This document shows positions 25,989-34,979 of a DNA stretch of 64,000 nt, one piece after another. Every line of letters begins with the position of its first letter. The first letter of the stretch is position 1. Source of the stretch: Accumulibacter sp. (GTDB taxonomy: Bacteria; Pseudomonadota; Gammaproteobacteria; Burkholderiales; Rhodocyclaceae); contig JACKLX010000007.1 of NCBI GenBank assembly GCA_024235695.1, positions 62,001-126,000 of the forward strand. Direction: 5' to 3'. The position numbers and the translations under genes are program-made. The notes beneath the pieces were generated by a model that searched no databases, had not been told where the DNA came from, and saw nothing but the letters and a program-made list of their open reading frames with translations.

Positions 25989-26002
25989 TTGATAATTATC
26001 AA
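25989..26002 (-). promoter_or_regulatory. Perfect FNR/Anr-type box
   Basis: TTGAT-aatt-ATCAA matches the FNR consensus at all ten conserved positions. Its spacing to TAGATT fits a class II activator promoter reading into the diheme cytochrome and the genes behind it (NosB-like, nosDGHFLY). FNR, Anr and NO-sensing Dnr/Nnr proteins share this site, so the regulator could be any of these. Confidence 0.85.
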
Positions 26003-26039
26003 GGCGTACCGAAGTCGGGCCGCGTCCCCTCGCCCATAC

Positions 26040-26351
26040 TCAGGGCTTGACTTTCGAGAGGTACTCGGCGATGTCCTTGATCTCGGCGTCACTGACCAGC
26101 GGCATGACCCCTTTCATCGCCGCCGAATTGCCGTTGGCCCGCGCGCCGCTCTTGATATCGAGCATCTGCTTCTCGAGGTATTTCGCGTTCTGCCCGGCCA
26201 GCTTCGGATAGTCGGGCATCAAGGGCTTGTTGCCGGCCGGGCCATGGCAGGCCCCGCAGGTTTTCTCGGCATACAGCTTGGCGCCGTCGGCGGCGAGCAC
26301 TGGCGTGACTGCCAGCGTTGCGAGTACGACAAGAGCGATCAGCTTCTTCAT
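26040..26351 (-). CDS. Small monoheme cytochrome c of the nos cluster
   Basis: 103 residues with a Sec signal of about 20 residues (ending LA-ADG) and a class I cytochrome with the heme motif CGACHG, YPKLAGQNAKYLEKQM and a likely Met ligand in MKGVMPLV. A periplasmic carrier, probably for NosZ together with the diheme cytochrome. The ATG at 26351 has AGAGG at good distance; an ATG two codons upstream (26357) is the alternative. It sits between a terminator after nosZ and the FNR promoter of the next gene, so it depends on read-through from nosZ or an unseen promoter. Confidence 0.9.
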   Translation of the reverse strand: MKKLIALVVLATLAVTPVLAADGAKLYAEKTCGACHGPAGNKPLMPDYPKLAGQNAKYLEKQMLDIKSGARANGNSAAMKGVMPLVSDAEIKDIAEYLSKVKP

Positions 26352-26370
26352 GGTCATTTCCTCTACTAGA

Positions 26371-26403
26371 GAAAACGGGGAACAGAGTCACTCCGCTCCC
26401 CGT
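26371..26403 (-). terminator. Intrinsic terminator or attenuator after nosZ
   Basis: Minus-strand ACGGGGA and TCCCCGT form a 7-pair stem around a 15-base loop (itself with a GAGT/ACTC mini-stem), followed by TTTTC. It begins 33 bases past the nosZ stop. This should end most nosZ transcripts before the cytochrome genes. Confidence 0.65.
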
Positions 26404-26435
26404 CGAGTTGCCAGGCGTCGGATCAACGCGATTGT

Positions 26436-28733
26436 TTACTTGACCTTCTTGGCGCCGTTCTGCTCAAGATAGGTCTTGGCACGCAGGCCGAGATCGGCCG
26501 CTTTGACCTGGTACTGCCAGATCTGCTCGGTCCATAGCGCGGCGTTGTTCCAGTCCTTCTTGGCAGCGGCTTCGTCGGCCTTGGCCTTGGCGTCCTTGAT
26601 CTTGCTCAACTGATCGACCGCGTCGTCCATCATGTTGACCACGTCCGGGAAGTCCTTGTAGTTCACGCTGGTGATGTAGCCGACCACCGAGTCGATCACC
26701 GCCTGCGTGTCCACAACCTTCTTCAGCTGCGCCTGGTAATCGGCTTCGCTGTAGTTGGTTCCCGCCGCCATCGAGGTCTTGCTCGGCTTCCAGCCCTTTG
26801 GCTTGACCAGCAGGTAACCCTGCATCTCGAGGTGCAGCGCCGAGCAGAACTCGGTGCAGTAATACGGATAGACGCCTTCCTTGTCAGCCTTGAACTTGAC
26901 GGTGGCGGTCTTGCCCGGTTCGAACGAGGCATGGACGTTGAAAGTCGAAACCGTGAAACCGTGCGTCTCGTCCTGTGCGCGCTCGAGGTTGGTCAGGTTA
27001 ATCGTGATCTCGTCGCCAACCTCGGCTTCGATCGTTTCCGGCGTGATATGCGAACGGATCAGCGTGCCGAAGACCTCGACCTTGTTGCCGTTCCTGACGA
27101 TCTTCTCTTCGCCCGCGCGAACCGCCCCGGGATGCTTCTTGTCGGTGCGACTGTCGGTACCAACCTTGTAGCGAACGCCGGGCTTCAGCTTGGTCGCGTC
27201 GATGGCGACCACGTAGTGCGGCTCGCCCAGCGGTATCGGCATGTCGTACAGCAGTTGCATCTTGTCATTGCTGATGTCGATCAACTGGTGGTTCTGCGGA
27301 TGCAACGGACCAACCGGCACGAAACGGTCGATCGCCAGTTTGTTCAGCGCCACGAGATAGCGACCCTTGGGATCCATGGAATCACCTTCCATGGTCATCA
27401 GATGGCCGATGTTGTAGTGCACACTGATCTTGTCGAGCACCTTGCCTTCACAGTAATTCCACTTGGCAACCTGCGAGTCGACGTACAGCGAGGTGTAGGC
27501 GACACAGGGCTTGGCGTCGTACTGCGTATGCAGGGGGCCGAGGCCGAGCTGAACCTGGGTGTGCAGGGCATCCTTCATGTTGATTACCGGCAGCCCGTAG
27601 GGATCCTTCGATTCGAACTTGCCGGCCTTGATCGCGGCCATGATCTTCTCGAAGGAATAGACTGAAACGTGCGTGTCAAGCTTGCCGGAAACGGTGATGA
27701 ACTTGCCGTCCGGGGTCACGTCGACGCCGTGCGGCGACTTCGGTTCGGGAACCAGGAAAACGACCCCTTCCTTGATCGACACGTCCATCGGAAGCACGTT
27801 GTGGCCATTGATCTTCCTCGCCTTGCCGGCGGCTACCAGCTCGGCCGCCTTCTTCCAGTTGATCACATGCATGTAGTCGGTATCCTTGGCCGAACAACCC
27901 GCCTCATACGGCGGCCGGCCCTTCTCGATACCCCCGACATAACGCTCGCTACAGAAGGAGTTGGTGAACGACCAGCCATCCGACGGTCCCTTGCCAGCGT
28001 CTGACAGATCCTGGCTGTACGGCGGCAATTCAACCGAGAACGACTGCGCTGGATCGAGCCGGCCTTCCTTGCGGTCAAACTTCCAGTAGGTGACACCGCC
28101 GCGGTACTTCTCGTTGAATTCCTCGAGCGGGTAGAACTTCTTGTTCTCGAGCGGCGTCGCGTACTGTGCCGCTTCGATCACGTACTCGGTATTCGGGGTA
28201 ACGAAAGCACCACCGTGCTCGGACTTGAAGACCGGGTTGACGACGATCTGCTTGGTCTCGAAATCGCGCAGGTCGATCACCGCCAGGCGTGGGTTGGCCT
28301 TGTCGTTGATGAACAGGAACTGGCCGTCATACTGGCCCTGCGTTTCCGAAATCGCCGGGTGGTGGGTATCGCCCCAGGTGATGTCCTTGCCGTCGATCTT
28401 GCCCTGCGCCAGAACCGCCTTGGAACTCTCGTCGAAGCCGTAGCCCTGCCACGGCTCCGGGGTGAACACACCGATGTACTTGAGGATGCGCATCGACGGA
28501 ACGCCATAGACGATGATCTGGCCGGACTGGCCGCCGGACGAGAAGGCGACGAACTCGTCGCGTTTGCCGGTCGGAACATAGGTCTTGGATGCAGCCAGCA
28601 AATCCTGTTGCGACAGGTTACGGCGCTTCATGACATCCTGCAGCGACTCGGCAGCATGGGCGCCACCGGCAGCTGCAATGCCGAATCCTGCTGCCAGCAG
28701 CATCGACGCGACCTGCTTCGTTCGAAATCTCAT
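26436..28733 (-). CDS. nosZ: Nitrous oxide reductase, clade II (Sec-dependent)
   Basis: 765-residue periplasmic copper enzyme that reduces N2O to N2. The N-terminus is a plain Sec signal (MRFRTKQVASMLLAAGFG) without twin arginines, the mark of clade II. CuZ ligands are visible in WGDTHHPA and later His-containing loops (EHGGAFV, GPLHTQYD, YNIGHLMT, EPHYV). The CuA site is C626-T-E-F-C630 with H634 and M637; clade I has Trp in place of the Glu. About 110 residues follow the CuA domain, without a heme motif. AGGGAG precedes the ATG. First gene of the nos block, with a near-perfect FNR box upstream. Confidence 0.97.
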   Translation of the reverse strand: MRFRTKQVASMLLAAGFGIAAAGGAHAAESLQDVMKRRNLSQQDLLAASKTYVPTGKRDEFVAFSSGGQSGQIIVYGVPSMRILKYIGVFTPEPWQGYGFDESSKAVLAQGKIDGKDITWGDTHHPAISETQGQYDGQFLFINDKANPRLAVIDLRDFETKQIVVNPVFKSEHGGAFVTPNTEYVIEAAQYATPLENKKFYPLEEFNEKYRGGVTYWKFDRKEGRLDPAQSFSVELPPYSQDLSDAGKGPSDGWSFTNSFCSERYVGGIEKGRPPYEAGCSAKDTDYMHVINWKKAAELVAAGKARKINGHNVLPMDVSIKEGVVFLVPEPKSPHGVDVTPDGKFITVSGKLDTHVSVYSFEKIMAAIKAGKFESKDPYGLPVINMKDALHTQVQLGLGPLHTQYDAKPCVAYTSLYVDSQVAKWNYCEGKVLDKISVHYNIGHLMTMEGDSMDPKGRYLVALNKLAIDRFVPVGPLHPQNHQLIDISNDKMQLLYDMPIPLGEPHYVVAIDATKLKPGVRYKVGTDSRTDKKHPGAVRAGEEKIVRNGNKVEVFGTLIRSHITPETIEAEVGDEITINLTNLERAQDETHGFTVSTFNVHASFEPGKTATVKFKADKEGVYPYYCTEFCSALHLEMQGYLLVKPKGWKPSKTSMAAGTNYSEADYQAQLKKVVDTQAVIDSVVGYITSVNYKDFPDVVNMMDDAVDQLSKIKDAKAKADEAAAKKDWNNAALWTEQIWQYQVKAADLGLRAKTYLEQNGAKKVK

Positions 28734-28819
28734 CTTCTCTCTCCCTTTGATCAATTGGCGGCTACCGGTGCCATCTCCATTGCCCGACGACCTGACGCCA
28801 CTGCGGCAATATGTCGCAC

Positions 28820-28825
28820 ATTGTG
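28820..28825 (-). promoter_or_regulatory. Likely -10 element of the nosZ promoter
   Basis: CACAAT on the minus strand (4 of 6 matches) lies at the exact distance expected from the FNR-like box centred at 28854.5, predicting a start near 28813 and an 80-base leader. Confidence 0.4.
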
Positions 28826-28847
28826 CGGACAAGCGCTGCGCGATAAT

Positions 28848-28861
28848 TTGAGGTGTATCAA
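28848..28861 (-). promoter_or_regulatory. FNR/Dnr-type box upstream of nosZ
   Basis: The plus strand reads TTGAG-gtgt-ATCAA, 9 of 10 consensus positions. It is in the 269-base gap between nosZ and the divergent copper genes. Spacing favours control of nosZ; no -10 element is at the right place for the plus-strand genes. Confidence 0.7.
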
Positions 28862-29002
28862 GTTTCGCCAAGCTGCGTCCGCGCACCGGTCGAGCCGTGC
28901 TGATCCGCTGTTGCGCCACGCTGCCCGCGCCTCGTCGATCGCCAGCTAGCGACGCGCAGGCGACAACCGAACCGCCACACCGACCGAGCCGACAGCCGCT
29001 TG

Positions 29003-29470
29003 ATGACCAGAAAACTCCTGCTCGACACTGCCATCCTGCTCGCACTCGCCAGCCTCGGCGTCGTCGGCTACAAGCTCGCACCACTGCTCAATCCAGAGAC
29101 CGACATCACCCTGCCGCTGTCGAGCTGTGACCTCAACCGGCAACTGTGTACGGCGACTCTTCCCGACGGCGCGCAGCTCGACTTCTCGATCGAGCCGCGA
29201 CCGGTTCCCCCGCTCAAGCCGCTACGACTGCAGGTGTCGGTAAGTGGTGGCGGTGCCCGCAGTGTCGCCGTCGACTTCGCCGGCACCGACATGAAAATGG
29301 GCTACAACCGGCCGGTCCTCGCCGCGCAACCGGGCGACCGCGGCCGATTCGCGGGCCAGGCGAGCCTGCCGGTCTGTATTACCGGGACCATGGAATGGGA
29401 TGCCACGGTGCTCGTCGACACCGGCAAGGCGCTGGTCGCCGTGCCATTCCGCTTCGTCGCCGGCAGCTGA
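29003..29470 (+). CDS. Membrane-anchored protein of the SCO/PCu(A)C operon, function unknown
   Basis: 155 residues with one N-terminal membrane anchor (LLLDTAILLALASLGVVGY) and a periplasmic domain. Visible features are a two-Cys segment (SSCDLNRQLC), DFAGTDMKMGYNRPVL and LPVCITGTMEWDATV. The Met- and Cys-rich motifs would suit copper handling. It resembles the small FixH/YtkA-like proteins found before SCO genes, but I cannot name the family with certainty. Divergent from nosZ, 16 bases before the SCO gene. No good ribosome site; the ATG at 29003 follows an in-frame TTG. Confidence 0.75.
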   Translation: MTRKLLLDTAILLALASLGVVGYKLAPLLNPETDITLPLSSCDLNRQLCTATLPDGAQLDFSIEPRPVPPLKPLRLQVSVSGGGARSVAVDFAGTDMKMGYNRPVLAAQPGDRGRFAGQASLPVCITGTMEWDATVLVDTGKALVAVPFRFVAGS

Positions 29471-29486
29471 ACCGGTAGCGCGGCCG

Positions 29487-30119
29487 ATGAAAGCGCATTG
29501 GCTGTTGACGACGGCGGTGGCCGCGCTGAGCGCACTGCTGGTCTTCCTCGTCGCCTGTTGGCAACCGGTGCCACCACCTGCGGCCACGACCGCGGCGCAC
29601 AGCATGCCGTCGCCGGCGACCAGCCCGCCGGGAGGAGACTTCAGCCTGCAGGGGCCGCAAGGGACGGTCGCACTGGCCGACTTTCGCGGCAAGGTAGTGC
29701 TGATCTACTTCGGCTACACCTCCTGCCCGGACGTCTGTCCGACCTCGCTGGCGCTGCTCGCACAAGCGCTTTCGGGACTGGATGCGGCCGAGCGCGAGCA
29801 GGTGCAGGGCATCTTCGTCTCGCTCGACCCGGACCGCGACAGCCCGGCGGTCCTGGCGCAATACGCGCCCTTCTTTCACCCGGCAATCGTCGGCCTGCGC
29901 GGCACGCCGACGCAGATCGCGACGCTCGCCGGCCAGTACGGCGTCAGCTATCGGAAACAGCAGGCGAACGCCGAAGGGCAGTACACCGTCGACCACTCCT
30001 CGGAAACCTACCTGGTCAACCGGCACGGAAAGCTGAGCACGCGCCTGCCGCACGCCTCACCGGCTTCGGAAATCCTTGCCGCCATACGCCAGCAGCTGGC
30101 GCCGCGCGATTCGCGATGA
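29487..30119 (+). CDS. SCO1/SenC-type copper chaperone lipoprotein
   Basis: 210 residues. The N-terminus is hydrophobic with a likely lipobox L-V-A-C, then the SCO thioredoxin fold: KVVLIYFGYTSCPDVCPTSL with the CxxxC copper pair and VDHSSETYLV with the copper-binding His. SCO proteins deliver or reduce copper for CuA centres, classically of cytochrome oxidase. Its location opposite nosZ makes a role with the NosZ CuA site possible. Start ATG at 29487. Confidence 0.92.
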   Translation: MKAHWLLTTAVAALSALLVFLVACWQPVPPPAATTAAHSMPSPATSPPGGDFSLQGPQGTVALADFRGKVVLIYFGYTSCPDVCPTSLALLAQALSGLDAAEREQVQGIFVSLDPDRDSPAVLAQYAPFFHPAIVGLRGTPTQIATLAGQYGVSYRKQQANAEGQYTVDHSSETYLVNRHGKLSTRLPHASPASEILAAIRQQLAPRDSR

Positions 30120-30165
30120 GCCACGACGACCTTACCGCTCGACCCTAACGGAGAACCTCCAGACC

Positions 30166-30651
30166 ATGCGTCTTCATCCCGCCCTGATCGCGCTGGCCGC
30201 GACACTCGTGCTGCCCCGTGCCGCCCTGGCCAACGACAGCGATCTCCAGGTGCTCGCCCCCTACGTTCGCCTGGCGCCGCCAGGCACCGCCAACACGGCG
30301 GCCTTCATGATCGTCAGCAACACCGGCCGCAGTGATCGCAAGCTGCTCAAGGCTGACAGCCCGGTCGCGCGCCGTGTCGAGCTGCACAGCCATGTCAACG
30401 ATCAGGGCGTGATGCGCATGCGGCAGGTGACCGAGATCGTGATCAAGGCCGGCGGGCAGAGCGAACTCAAGCCCGGCGGTTACCACGTGATGCTGCTTGA
30501 CCTGCGCCAGCCACTGAAGGAAGGCGAAAGCGTGCCGCTGACACTGAGCTTCGACGACGGTTTTTCGAAGCAGATCGACGCCCCGGTGAGAAGACCGCAG
30601 ACGGTCATGGCCACCGATCCGGCGGCGCAGCATGGCAGCATGCCGCATTGA
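30166..30651 (+). CDS. PCu(A)C periplasmic copper chaperone
   Basis: 161 residues with a 22-residue Sec signal (ending ALA-ND). The copper-binding signature of the family is present: ELHSHVNDQGVMRMRQV with His and Met ligands, then GGYHVMLLDL with the H-x-M pair. These proteins load Cu(I) into CuA sites together with SCO proteins. It follows the SCO gene after 46 bases and ends the plus-strand copper operon. GGAG precedes the ATG by about 13 bases. Confidence 0.93.
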   Translation: MRLHPALIALAATLVLPRAALANDSDLQVLAPYVRLAPPGTANTAAFMIVSNTGRSDRKLLKADSPVARRVELHSHVNDQGVMRMRQVTEIVIKAGGQSELKPGGYHVMLLDLRQPLKEGESVPLTLSFDDGFSKQIDAPVRRPQTVMATDPAAQHGSMPH

Positions 30652-30690
30652 GCGGGCAGCAGCGCGTTCGGCCCGGCCACGTCGGCGCGT

Positions 30691-31080
30691 TCAGTTCAGG
30701 TCGACGGCGTGGCGTTTGAGGTCGTCAAGACTGACGATCAGCAGCGAGGCTTCATTGGTGGCGTTGAGGACGACCCGTGGCGCCTTGCCGGCAAGCAGTG
30801 CTTCACGCCAGCGCGCGGCACAAAGGCACCAGCGGTCGCCGGCTTGCAGGCCGGGAAAGCCGAACTCCCGCCGCGGCGTCGACAGGTCGTTGCCGCGCGC
30901 CCGCGAGAACTCGAGAAATTCGGCGGTGACCACCACGCACACCGTGTGACTGCCGAAGTCGTCGTCGCTGGTATTGCAGCAGCCGTCGCGAAAAAAGCCG
31001 GTCATCGGCTTCTCGCTGCACAAGCCGAGCAGCCCGCCGAGGACATTGCGCTGCCCGCCACCCGAGTCATTCGGCTTCAT
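30691..31080 (-). CDS. DUF2237 family protein
   Basis: 129 residues with the very conserved DUF2237 sequence: MTGFFRDGCCNT, GSHTVCVVVTAEFLEFSRAR, GNDLSTPRREFGFPGL, GDRWCLCAARWREAL. Conserved cysteines suggest metal or redox chemistry, but no function is known. Its ATG overlaps the iscX stop (ATGA), tying it to the isc operon as the last gene. Confidence 0.9.
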   Translation of the reverse strand: MKPNDSGGGQRNVLGGLLGLCSEKPMTGFFRDGCCNTSDDDFGSHTVCVVVTAEFLEFSRARGNDLSTPRREFGFPGLQAGDRWCLCAARWREALLAGKAPRVVLNATNEASLLIVSLDDLKRHAVDLN

Positions 31081-31271
31081 GACCGCTCATCGATCCAGGC
31101 CTGCTGGATCGCCTCGAGGATCTTCTCGCCACAATGCCGCTGGTCGTCCTCGAAGCCGGGCAAGGCGATGACCCAGTTCATCAGGTCGACGAAGTTGATC
31201 GTCAGCGGGTCCACCTCCGGATGCGCCTCGCAGAGTTCGACCGCGAGCTCGTTGATGTCGGTCCATTTCAT
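31077..31271 (-). CDS. iscX: Fe-S assembly protein IscX
   Basis: 64-residue acidic protein with the full IscX pattern: [40 protein letters not shown], and a C-terminal AIQQAWIDE. It binds IscS and iron and modulates cluster assembly. Start ATG at 31271 overlaps the fdx stop; the frame is open upstream into fdx but not used. Confidence 0.95.
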   Translation of the reverse strand: MKWTDINELAVELCEAHPEVDPLTINFVDLMNWVIALPGFEDDQRHCGEKILEAIQQAWIDERS

Positions 31272-31609
31272 CGCTTGCCTTCCCTGGTCATGTTGATCGA
31301 GTAGCGCGGAATCTCGATCGTCAATGGCGTCTGGTTGACGATCGCCTGGCACGACAGGCGCGAGTTCGGCTCCAGACCCCAGGCCTTGTCGAGCAGGTCG
31401 TCCTCGAGCTCATCGGATGACTCGAGCGAGTCGAAGCCTTCACGAACGACGACGTGGCAGGTCGTACAGGCGCAGGACATCTCGCAGGCGTGCTCGATGG
31501 CGATGCCGTTCTCGAGCAGGTTCTGACACAGCGATTCGCCCGCTCTGGCGTCGAACACGGCGCCGTCGGGACACAGTTCCGGATGCGGCAGAACGATGAC
31601 CTGGGTCAT
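31268..31609 (-). CDS. fdx: ISC-type [2Fe-2S] ferredoxin
   Basis: 113 residues with adrenodoxin-type ligands C-x5-C-x2-C in [14 protein letters not shown] and the fourth Cys in RLSCQAIV. It supplies electrons for cluster assembly on IscU. Overlaps hscA and iscX by four bases at each end. Confidence 0.96.
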   Translation of the reverse strand: MTQVIVLPHPELCPDGAVFDARAGESLCQNLLENGIAIEHACEMSCACTTCHVVVREGFDSLESSDELEDDLLDKAWGLEPNSRLSCQAIVNQTPLTIEIPRYSINMTREGKR

Positions 31610-33507
31610 GCCGTTTCTCCACTCCTGGTGGCCGGCGAATCGCTTTCCAGTTCGTTGATGTTGCGGCCAGCGAAGGCGCGCCTGATCGATTTGTCCATCC
31701 GCCGTGCGGCGAAGTCCTTGGTGTCGGCCTCGAGATCGTCCATCGCCAGCATGATCTGCCGGCGGTTACCGCCGAGCGCAGCACTCTCCAGCCTGGCGAT
31801 GCCGCTGTCGACCCGCGACAGCTCGTCGGCCGAAAGCAGGTCGGCATCGGCGGCAAGCGCCGCCCGCACCGCCTCGAGCAAGCGCTGTGCGTCGACCTGC
31901 GACTCCTTCAGGGCGCGCTGCAGCGCATCGTCCTTGAGGTGCGCCATCGAGTCCTTGAGCATGCCGGCAATTTCGTCGTCGGACAGTCCGTATGAAGGCT
32001 TGACGACGATACTGGCTTCGACACCGGCAGTCTGTTCGCACGCCGTGACCGCCAGCAGGCCATCGGCGTCGACCTGGAAAGCGACCCGGATACGGGCCGC
32101 ACCGGCGACCATCGGCGGAATCCCCCGCAATTCGAAACGCGCCAGCGAGCGGCAATCGCTGACCAGCTCGCGCTCGCCCTGAACGACCTGAATGGCCAGC
32201 GCCGTCTGGCCGTCGCGGAAGGTGGTGAACTCCTGTGCGCGCGCCGTCGGGATCGTCGAATTGCGCGGAATGATCTTCTCGACCAGGCCACCCATCGTTT
32301 CGATGCCCAGCGACAGGGGGATCACGTCGAGCAGCAGCCAGTCGTCGCCGGCGGCACGATTGCCCGCCAGCAGGTTGGCCTGCATCGCCGCGCCGAGCGC
32401 GACGACCTTGTCGGGGTCGAGGTTGTTCAAGGGGTCCTGCCGGAAAAACTCGCCGACGGCGCGCTGCACCTGCGGCATGCGCGTCGCGCCGCCGACCATC
32501 ACCACGCCCTTGACGTCGCTGACCGACAGTCCGGCGTCGCGCAGCGCTTTCTTGACCGGCTGCATGGTCTTGGCCACCAGCGTCTGGGTGATCTCGGCAA
32601 AAATCTCGGTGGTCAGTTGCAGGTCGACCACCTCGCCGCTGTTCAGCCGCCCGCTGATCGGCGCGATGCCGTGAAAGGTCAGATACTCCTTGGCTTCCCT
32701 GGCACGCGCCAGCAGCATGCTGGCGTCCTCGACGGAGGTCGGCCGCAGCTTCGCCGCCTCGAGAATCCAGCAGAAAATGCGGTGATCGAAGTCGTCGCCG
32801 CCGAGCGCCGAATCACCGCCGGTTGCCAGCACCTCGAAGATCCCGCGCGAAAGCTTGAGGATCGAAATATCGAAGGTCCCGCCACCCAGGTCATAAACCG
32901 CGTAGACCCCCTCGGCGGCGTTGTCGAGACCGTAGGCGATCGCCGCCGCGGTCGGCTCGTTGAGCAGGCGAAGAACCGGCAGGCCTGCCAGTTTCGCCGC
33001 GTCCTTGGTCGCCTGCCGCTGGGCATCGTCAAAGTAGGCGGGGACGGTAATCACCGCGCCGAGCAGCGCACCACCCAGCGACGCCTCGGCGCGCAGACGC
33101 AGGGGCCGCAGGATGTCCGCCGAGACCTCGACCGGACTCTTCAGCCCGGCCGCGGTATGAATGCGCAGCATCCCCGAGCCATCGTCGAAAAGGTAGGGTA
33201 TCGACTCGCGCTCCGCGATGTCGGCGACGCCGCGACCCATGAAGCGTTTCACGGAAACAATGGTATTGCGCGGATCGAGTGCCTGCCGGACCTGCGCCTC
33301 GTAGCCGACCTCACAGCTGCCGTCGGGCAGGTAGCGGACCACCGAGGGCAGCAGCGCCCGGCCAAGTTCATCGCGCAGGACGACGGCGACGCCGCTACGC
33401 ACCGTCGCCACCAGCGAATTGGTCGTGCCGAGGTCGATACCGACCGCCAGCCGGTGTTCGTGCGGCGCCGCTGCCTCGCCGGGTTCGACAATCTGTAGTA
33501 AAGCCAT
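31606..33507 (-). CDS. hscA: Hsp70-type chaperone HscA
   Basis: 633-residue DnaK-like chaperone. ATPase signatures: [45 protein letters not shown]. It releases Fe-S clusters from IscU after recognition of the LPPVK motif, helped by HscB. The peptide-binding half begins near residue 390 ([14 protein letters not shown]). Between hscB (61-base gap) and fdx (overlap) in the isc operon. Confidence 0.97.
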   Translation of the reverse strand: MALLQIVEPGEAAAPHEHRLAVGIDLGTTNSLVATVRSGVAVVLRDELGRALLPSVVRYLPDGSCEVGYEAQVRQALDPRNTIVSVKRFMGRGVADIAERESIPYLFDDGSGMLRIHTAAGLKSPVEVSADILRPLRLRAEASLGGALLGAVITVPAYFDDAQRQATKDAAKLAGLPVLRLLNEPTAAAIAYGLDNAAEGVYAVYDLGGGTFDISILKLSRGIFEVLATGGDSALGGDDFDHRIFCWILEAAKLRPTSVEDASMLLARAREAKEYLTFHGIAPISGRLNSGEVVDLQLTTEIFAEITQTLVAKTMQPVKKALRDAGLSVSDVKGVVMVGGATRMPQVQRAVGEFFRQDPLNNLDPDKVVALGAAMQANLLAGNRAAGDDWLLLDVIPLSLGIETMGGLVEKIIPRNSTIPTARAQEFTTFRDGQTALAIQVVQGERELVSDCRSLARFELRGIPPMVAGAARIRVAFQVDADGLLAVTACEQTAGVEASIVVKPSYGLSDDEIAGMLKDSMAHLKDDALQRALKESQVDAQRLLEAVRAALAADADLLSADELSRVDSGIARLESAALGGNRRQIMLAMDDLEADTKDFAARRMDKSIRRAFAGRNINELESDSPATRSGETA

Positions 33508-33568
33508 TGAGAATAGAGGTCCTGAGACGTGCGTGTTGTGGGTGATCGCGCTGCGACGGCCGCTGCGG

Positions 33569-34096
33569 CTACTCCTCGCAGGCTACCATCGCATCGTCGA
33601 TTTCGATCAGCAGCTTCTCGATGAACATCAGTCGCCGGACACGGTCGGCCGCTTGCTCGAAATCGCGGCGATCGTCGAGCAGAACGGCGAGTTCGTCGTG
33701 GCGTTCGCGGATTTCGCGCTGCAGGCGGTGGTGCAGGTGTTCGAGCTCGTGATGCTCGCGAGCGGCACGTGCTTCGGCGACTGCCTCACGCCACGCCATC
33801 TGTTCGACCAGAAAGTCGGCGGGCATCGCGGCGTTGTTCTCGCTGCCGACGTCGTGCGCTGCGAGCTGCAGCAGGTACCTCGCCCGCGACAGCGGGTTCT
33901 TCAGCGTCTGATACGCTTCATTCACCCGCGTCGCCCATTGCAGGGACAGACGCCGATCGGCCTCGCCGGCACTCGCGAAACGGTCGGGATGGACTCTCGA
34001 CTGCATTTCAAGATAGCGTCCGTCGAGCAGCGCGGCGTCAATCCGAAACGCTGGTGGCAACTCGAAAAGCGAGAAATGATCGGTAGTGAAGTCCAT
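33569..34096 (-). CDS. hscB: J-domain co-chaperone HscB
   Basis: 175 residues with an N-terminal J domain (HPD at 36-38 in [13 protein letters not shown]) and a C-terminal helical domain that binds IscU. It stimulates the HscA ATPase. Start ATG at 34096 gives the standard N-terminus ([12 protein letters not shown]); the frame is open upstream without homology. Confidence 0.95.
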   Translation of the reverse strand: MDFTTDHFSLFELPPAFRIDAALLDGRYLEMQSRVHPDRFASAGEADRRLSLQWATRVNEAYQTLKNPLSRARYLLQLAAHDVGSENNAAMPADFLVEQMAWREAVAEARAAREHHELEHLHHRLQREIRERHDELAVLLDDRRDFEQAADRVRRLMFIEKLLIEIDDAMVACEE

Positions 34097-34181
34097 TCGA
34101 TGATCCAGGGCGCAGGTCGGGCGGCGCGCCGACCGAAGGACGGCGCCGGCACGCAACGGCCGCACCGCTTCGACAGCCGGC

Positions 34182-34505
34182 TCAGACGTTGAAACTCTCG
34201 CCGCAGCCGCAGGCGTCCTTGACGTTCGGGTTATTGAACCTGAAGCCTTCGTTGAGCCCCTCGCGCGCATAGTCAAGCTCGGTGCCATCGAGGTAGGGCA
34301 TGCTCTTTGGATCGATCAGGACCCTCACGCCGTGCGACTCGAACTCGATGTCGTCGGGTTGCGCGACGTCGGCGAACTCGAGTTTGTAGGCCATTCCCGA
34401 GCAGCCGCTGGTACGTACGCCAAGGCGCAGGCCAATGCCCTTGCCGCGCTTGACCATGTAATTGGCGACGTGGCGGGCCGCTCGTTCAGAAAGCGTCACT
34501 GCCAT
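34182..34505 (-). CDS. iscA: A-type Fe-S carrier IscA
   Basis: 107 residues with the three invariant cysteines Cys35, Cys99 and Cys101 ([11 protein letters not shown] and [10 protein letters not shown]). It carries iron or clusters from IscU to targets. Start ATG at 34505. Confidence 0.96.
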   Translation of the reverse strand: MAVTLSERAARHVANYMVKRGKGIGLRLGVRTSGCSGMAYKLEFADVAQPDDIEFESHGVRVLIDPKSMPYLDGTELDYAREGLNEGFRFNNPNVKDACGCGESFNV

Positions 34506-34560
34506 GAAAACCTCCTGCTGTCTTGTTGCCTGTGCTACCGTTAATCGGACTGTCGTCGCC

Positions 34561-34956
34561 CTAGCCAGCGGCCTGATCGACGTGCTTTTTCTTGTAATCG
34601 GCGACCGCCGCCTTGATCGCATCCTCGGCGAGAATCGAGCAGTGAATCTTCACCGGCGGCAGCGCCAGTTCTTCGGCGATCTGCGTGTTCTTGATGTCCA
34701 GCGCCTGTTCGACGGTCTTGCCCTTGACCCACTCGGTCACCAGGGACGACGAAGCGATCGCCGAACCGCAACCGTAGGTCTTGAACTTGGCGTCTTCGAT
34801 GACACCGCCCCTGCCAACCTTGATCTGCAACTTCATGACGTCGCCGCAGGCGGGAGCGCCGACCATGCCGGTCGCCACACCCTCCTCTTCCTTGCCGAAG
34901 GAACCGACGTTACGCGGGTTTTCATAGTGATCGAGAACTTTCACGCTATAGGCCAT
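34561..34956 (-). CDS. iscU: Fe-S cluster scaffold IscU
   Basis: 131 residues with cluster ligands Cys37, Cys63 and Cys106, Asp39, and the HscA-binding LPPVK at 99-103. It receives sulfur from IscS and builds [2Fe-2S] and [4Fe-4S] clusters. 23 bases after iscS. Confidence 0.97.
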   Translation of the reverse strand: MAYSVKVLDHYENPRNVGSFGKEEEGVATGMVGAPACGDVMKLQIKVGRGGVIEDAKFKTYGCGSAIASSSLVTEWVKGKTVEQALDIKNTQIAEELALPPVKIHCSILAEDAIKAAVADYKKKHVDQAAG

Positions 34957-34979
34957 CTTGCTTCTCCTTCAATACTTCA

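Noticed and set aside
28746-28756. TTGATCAATT near nosZ as a second FNR box
   Set aside because: The half-sites TTGAT and ATCAA overlap without the four-base spacer, so FNR-type dimers would not fit.
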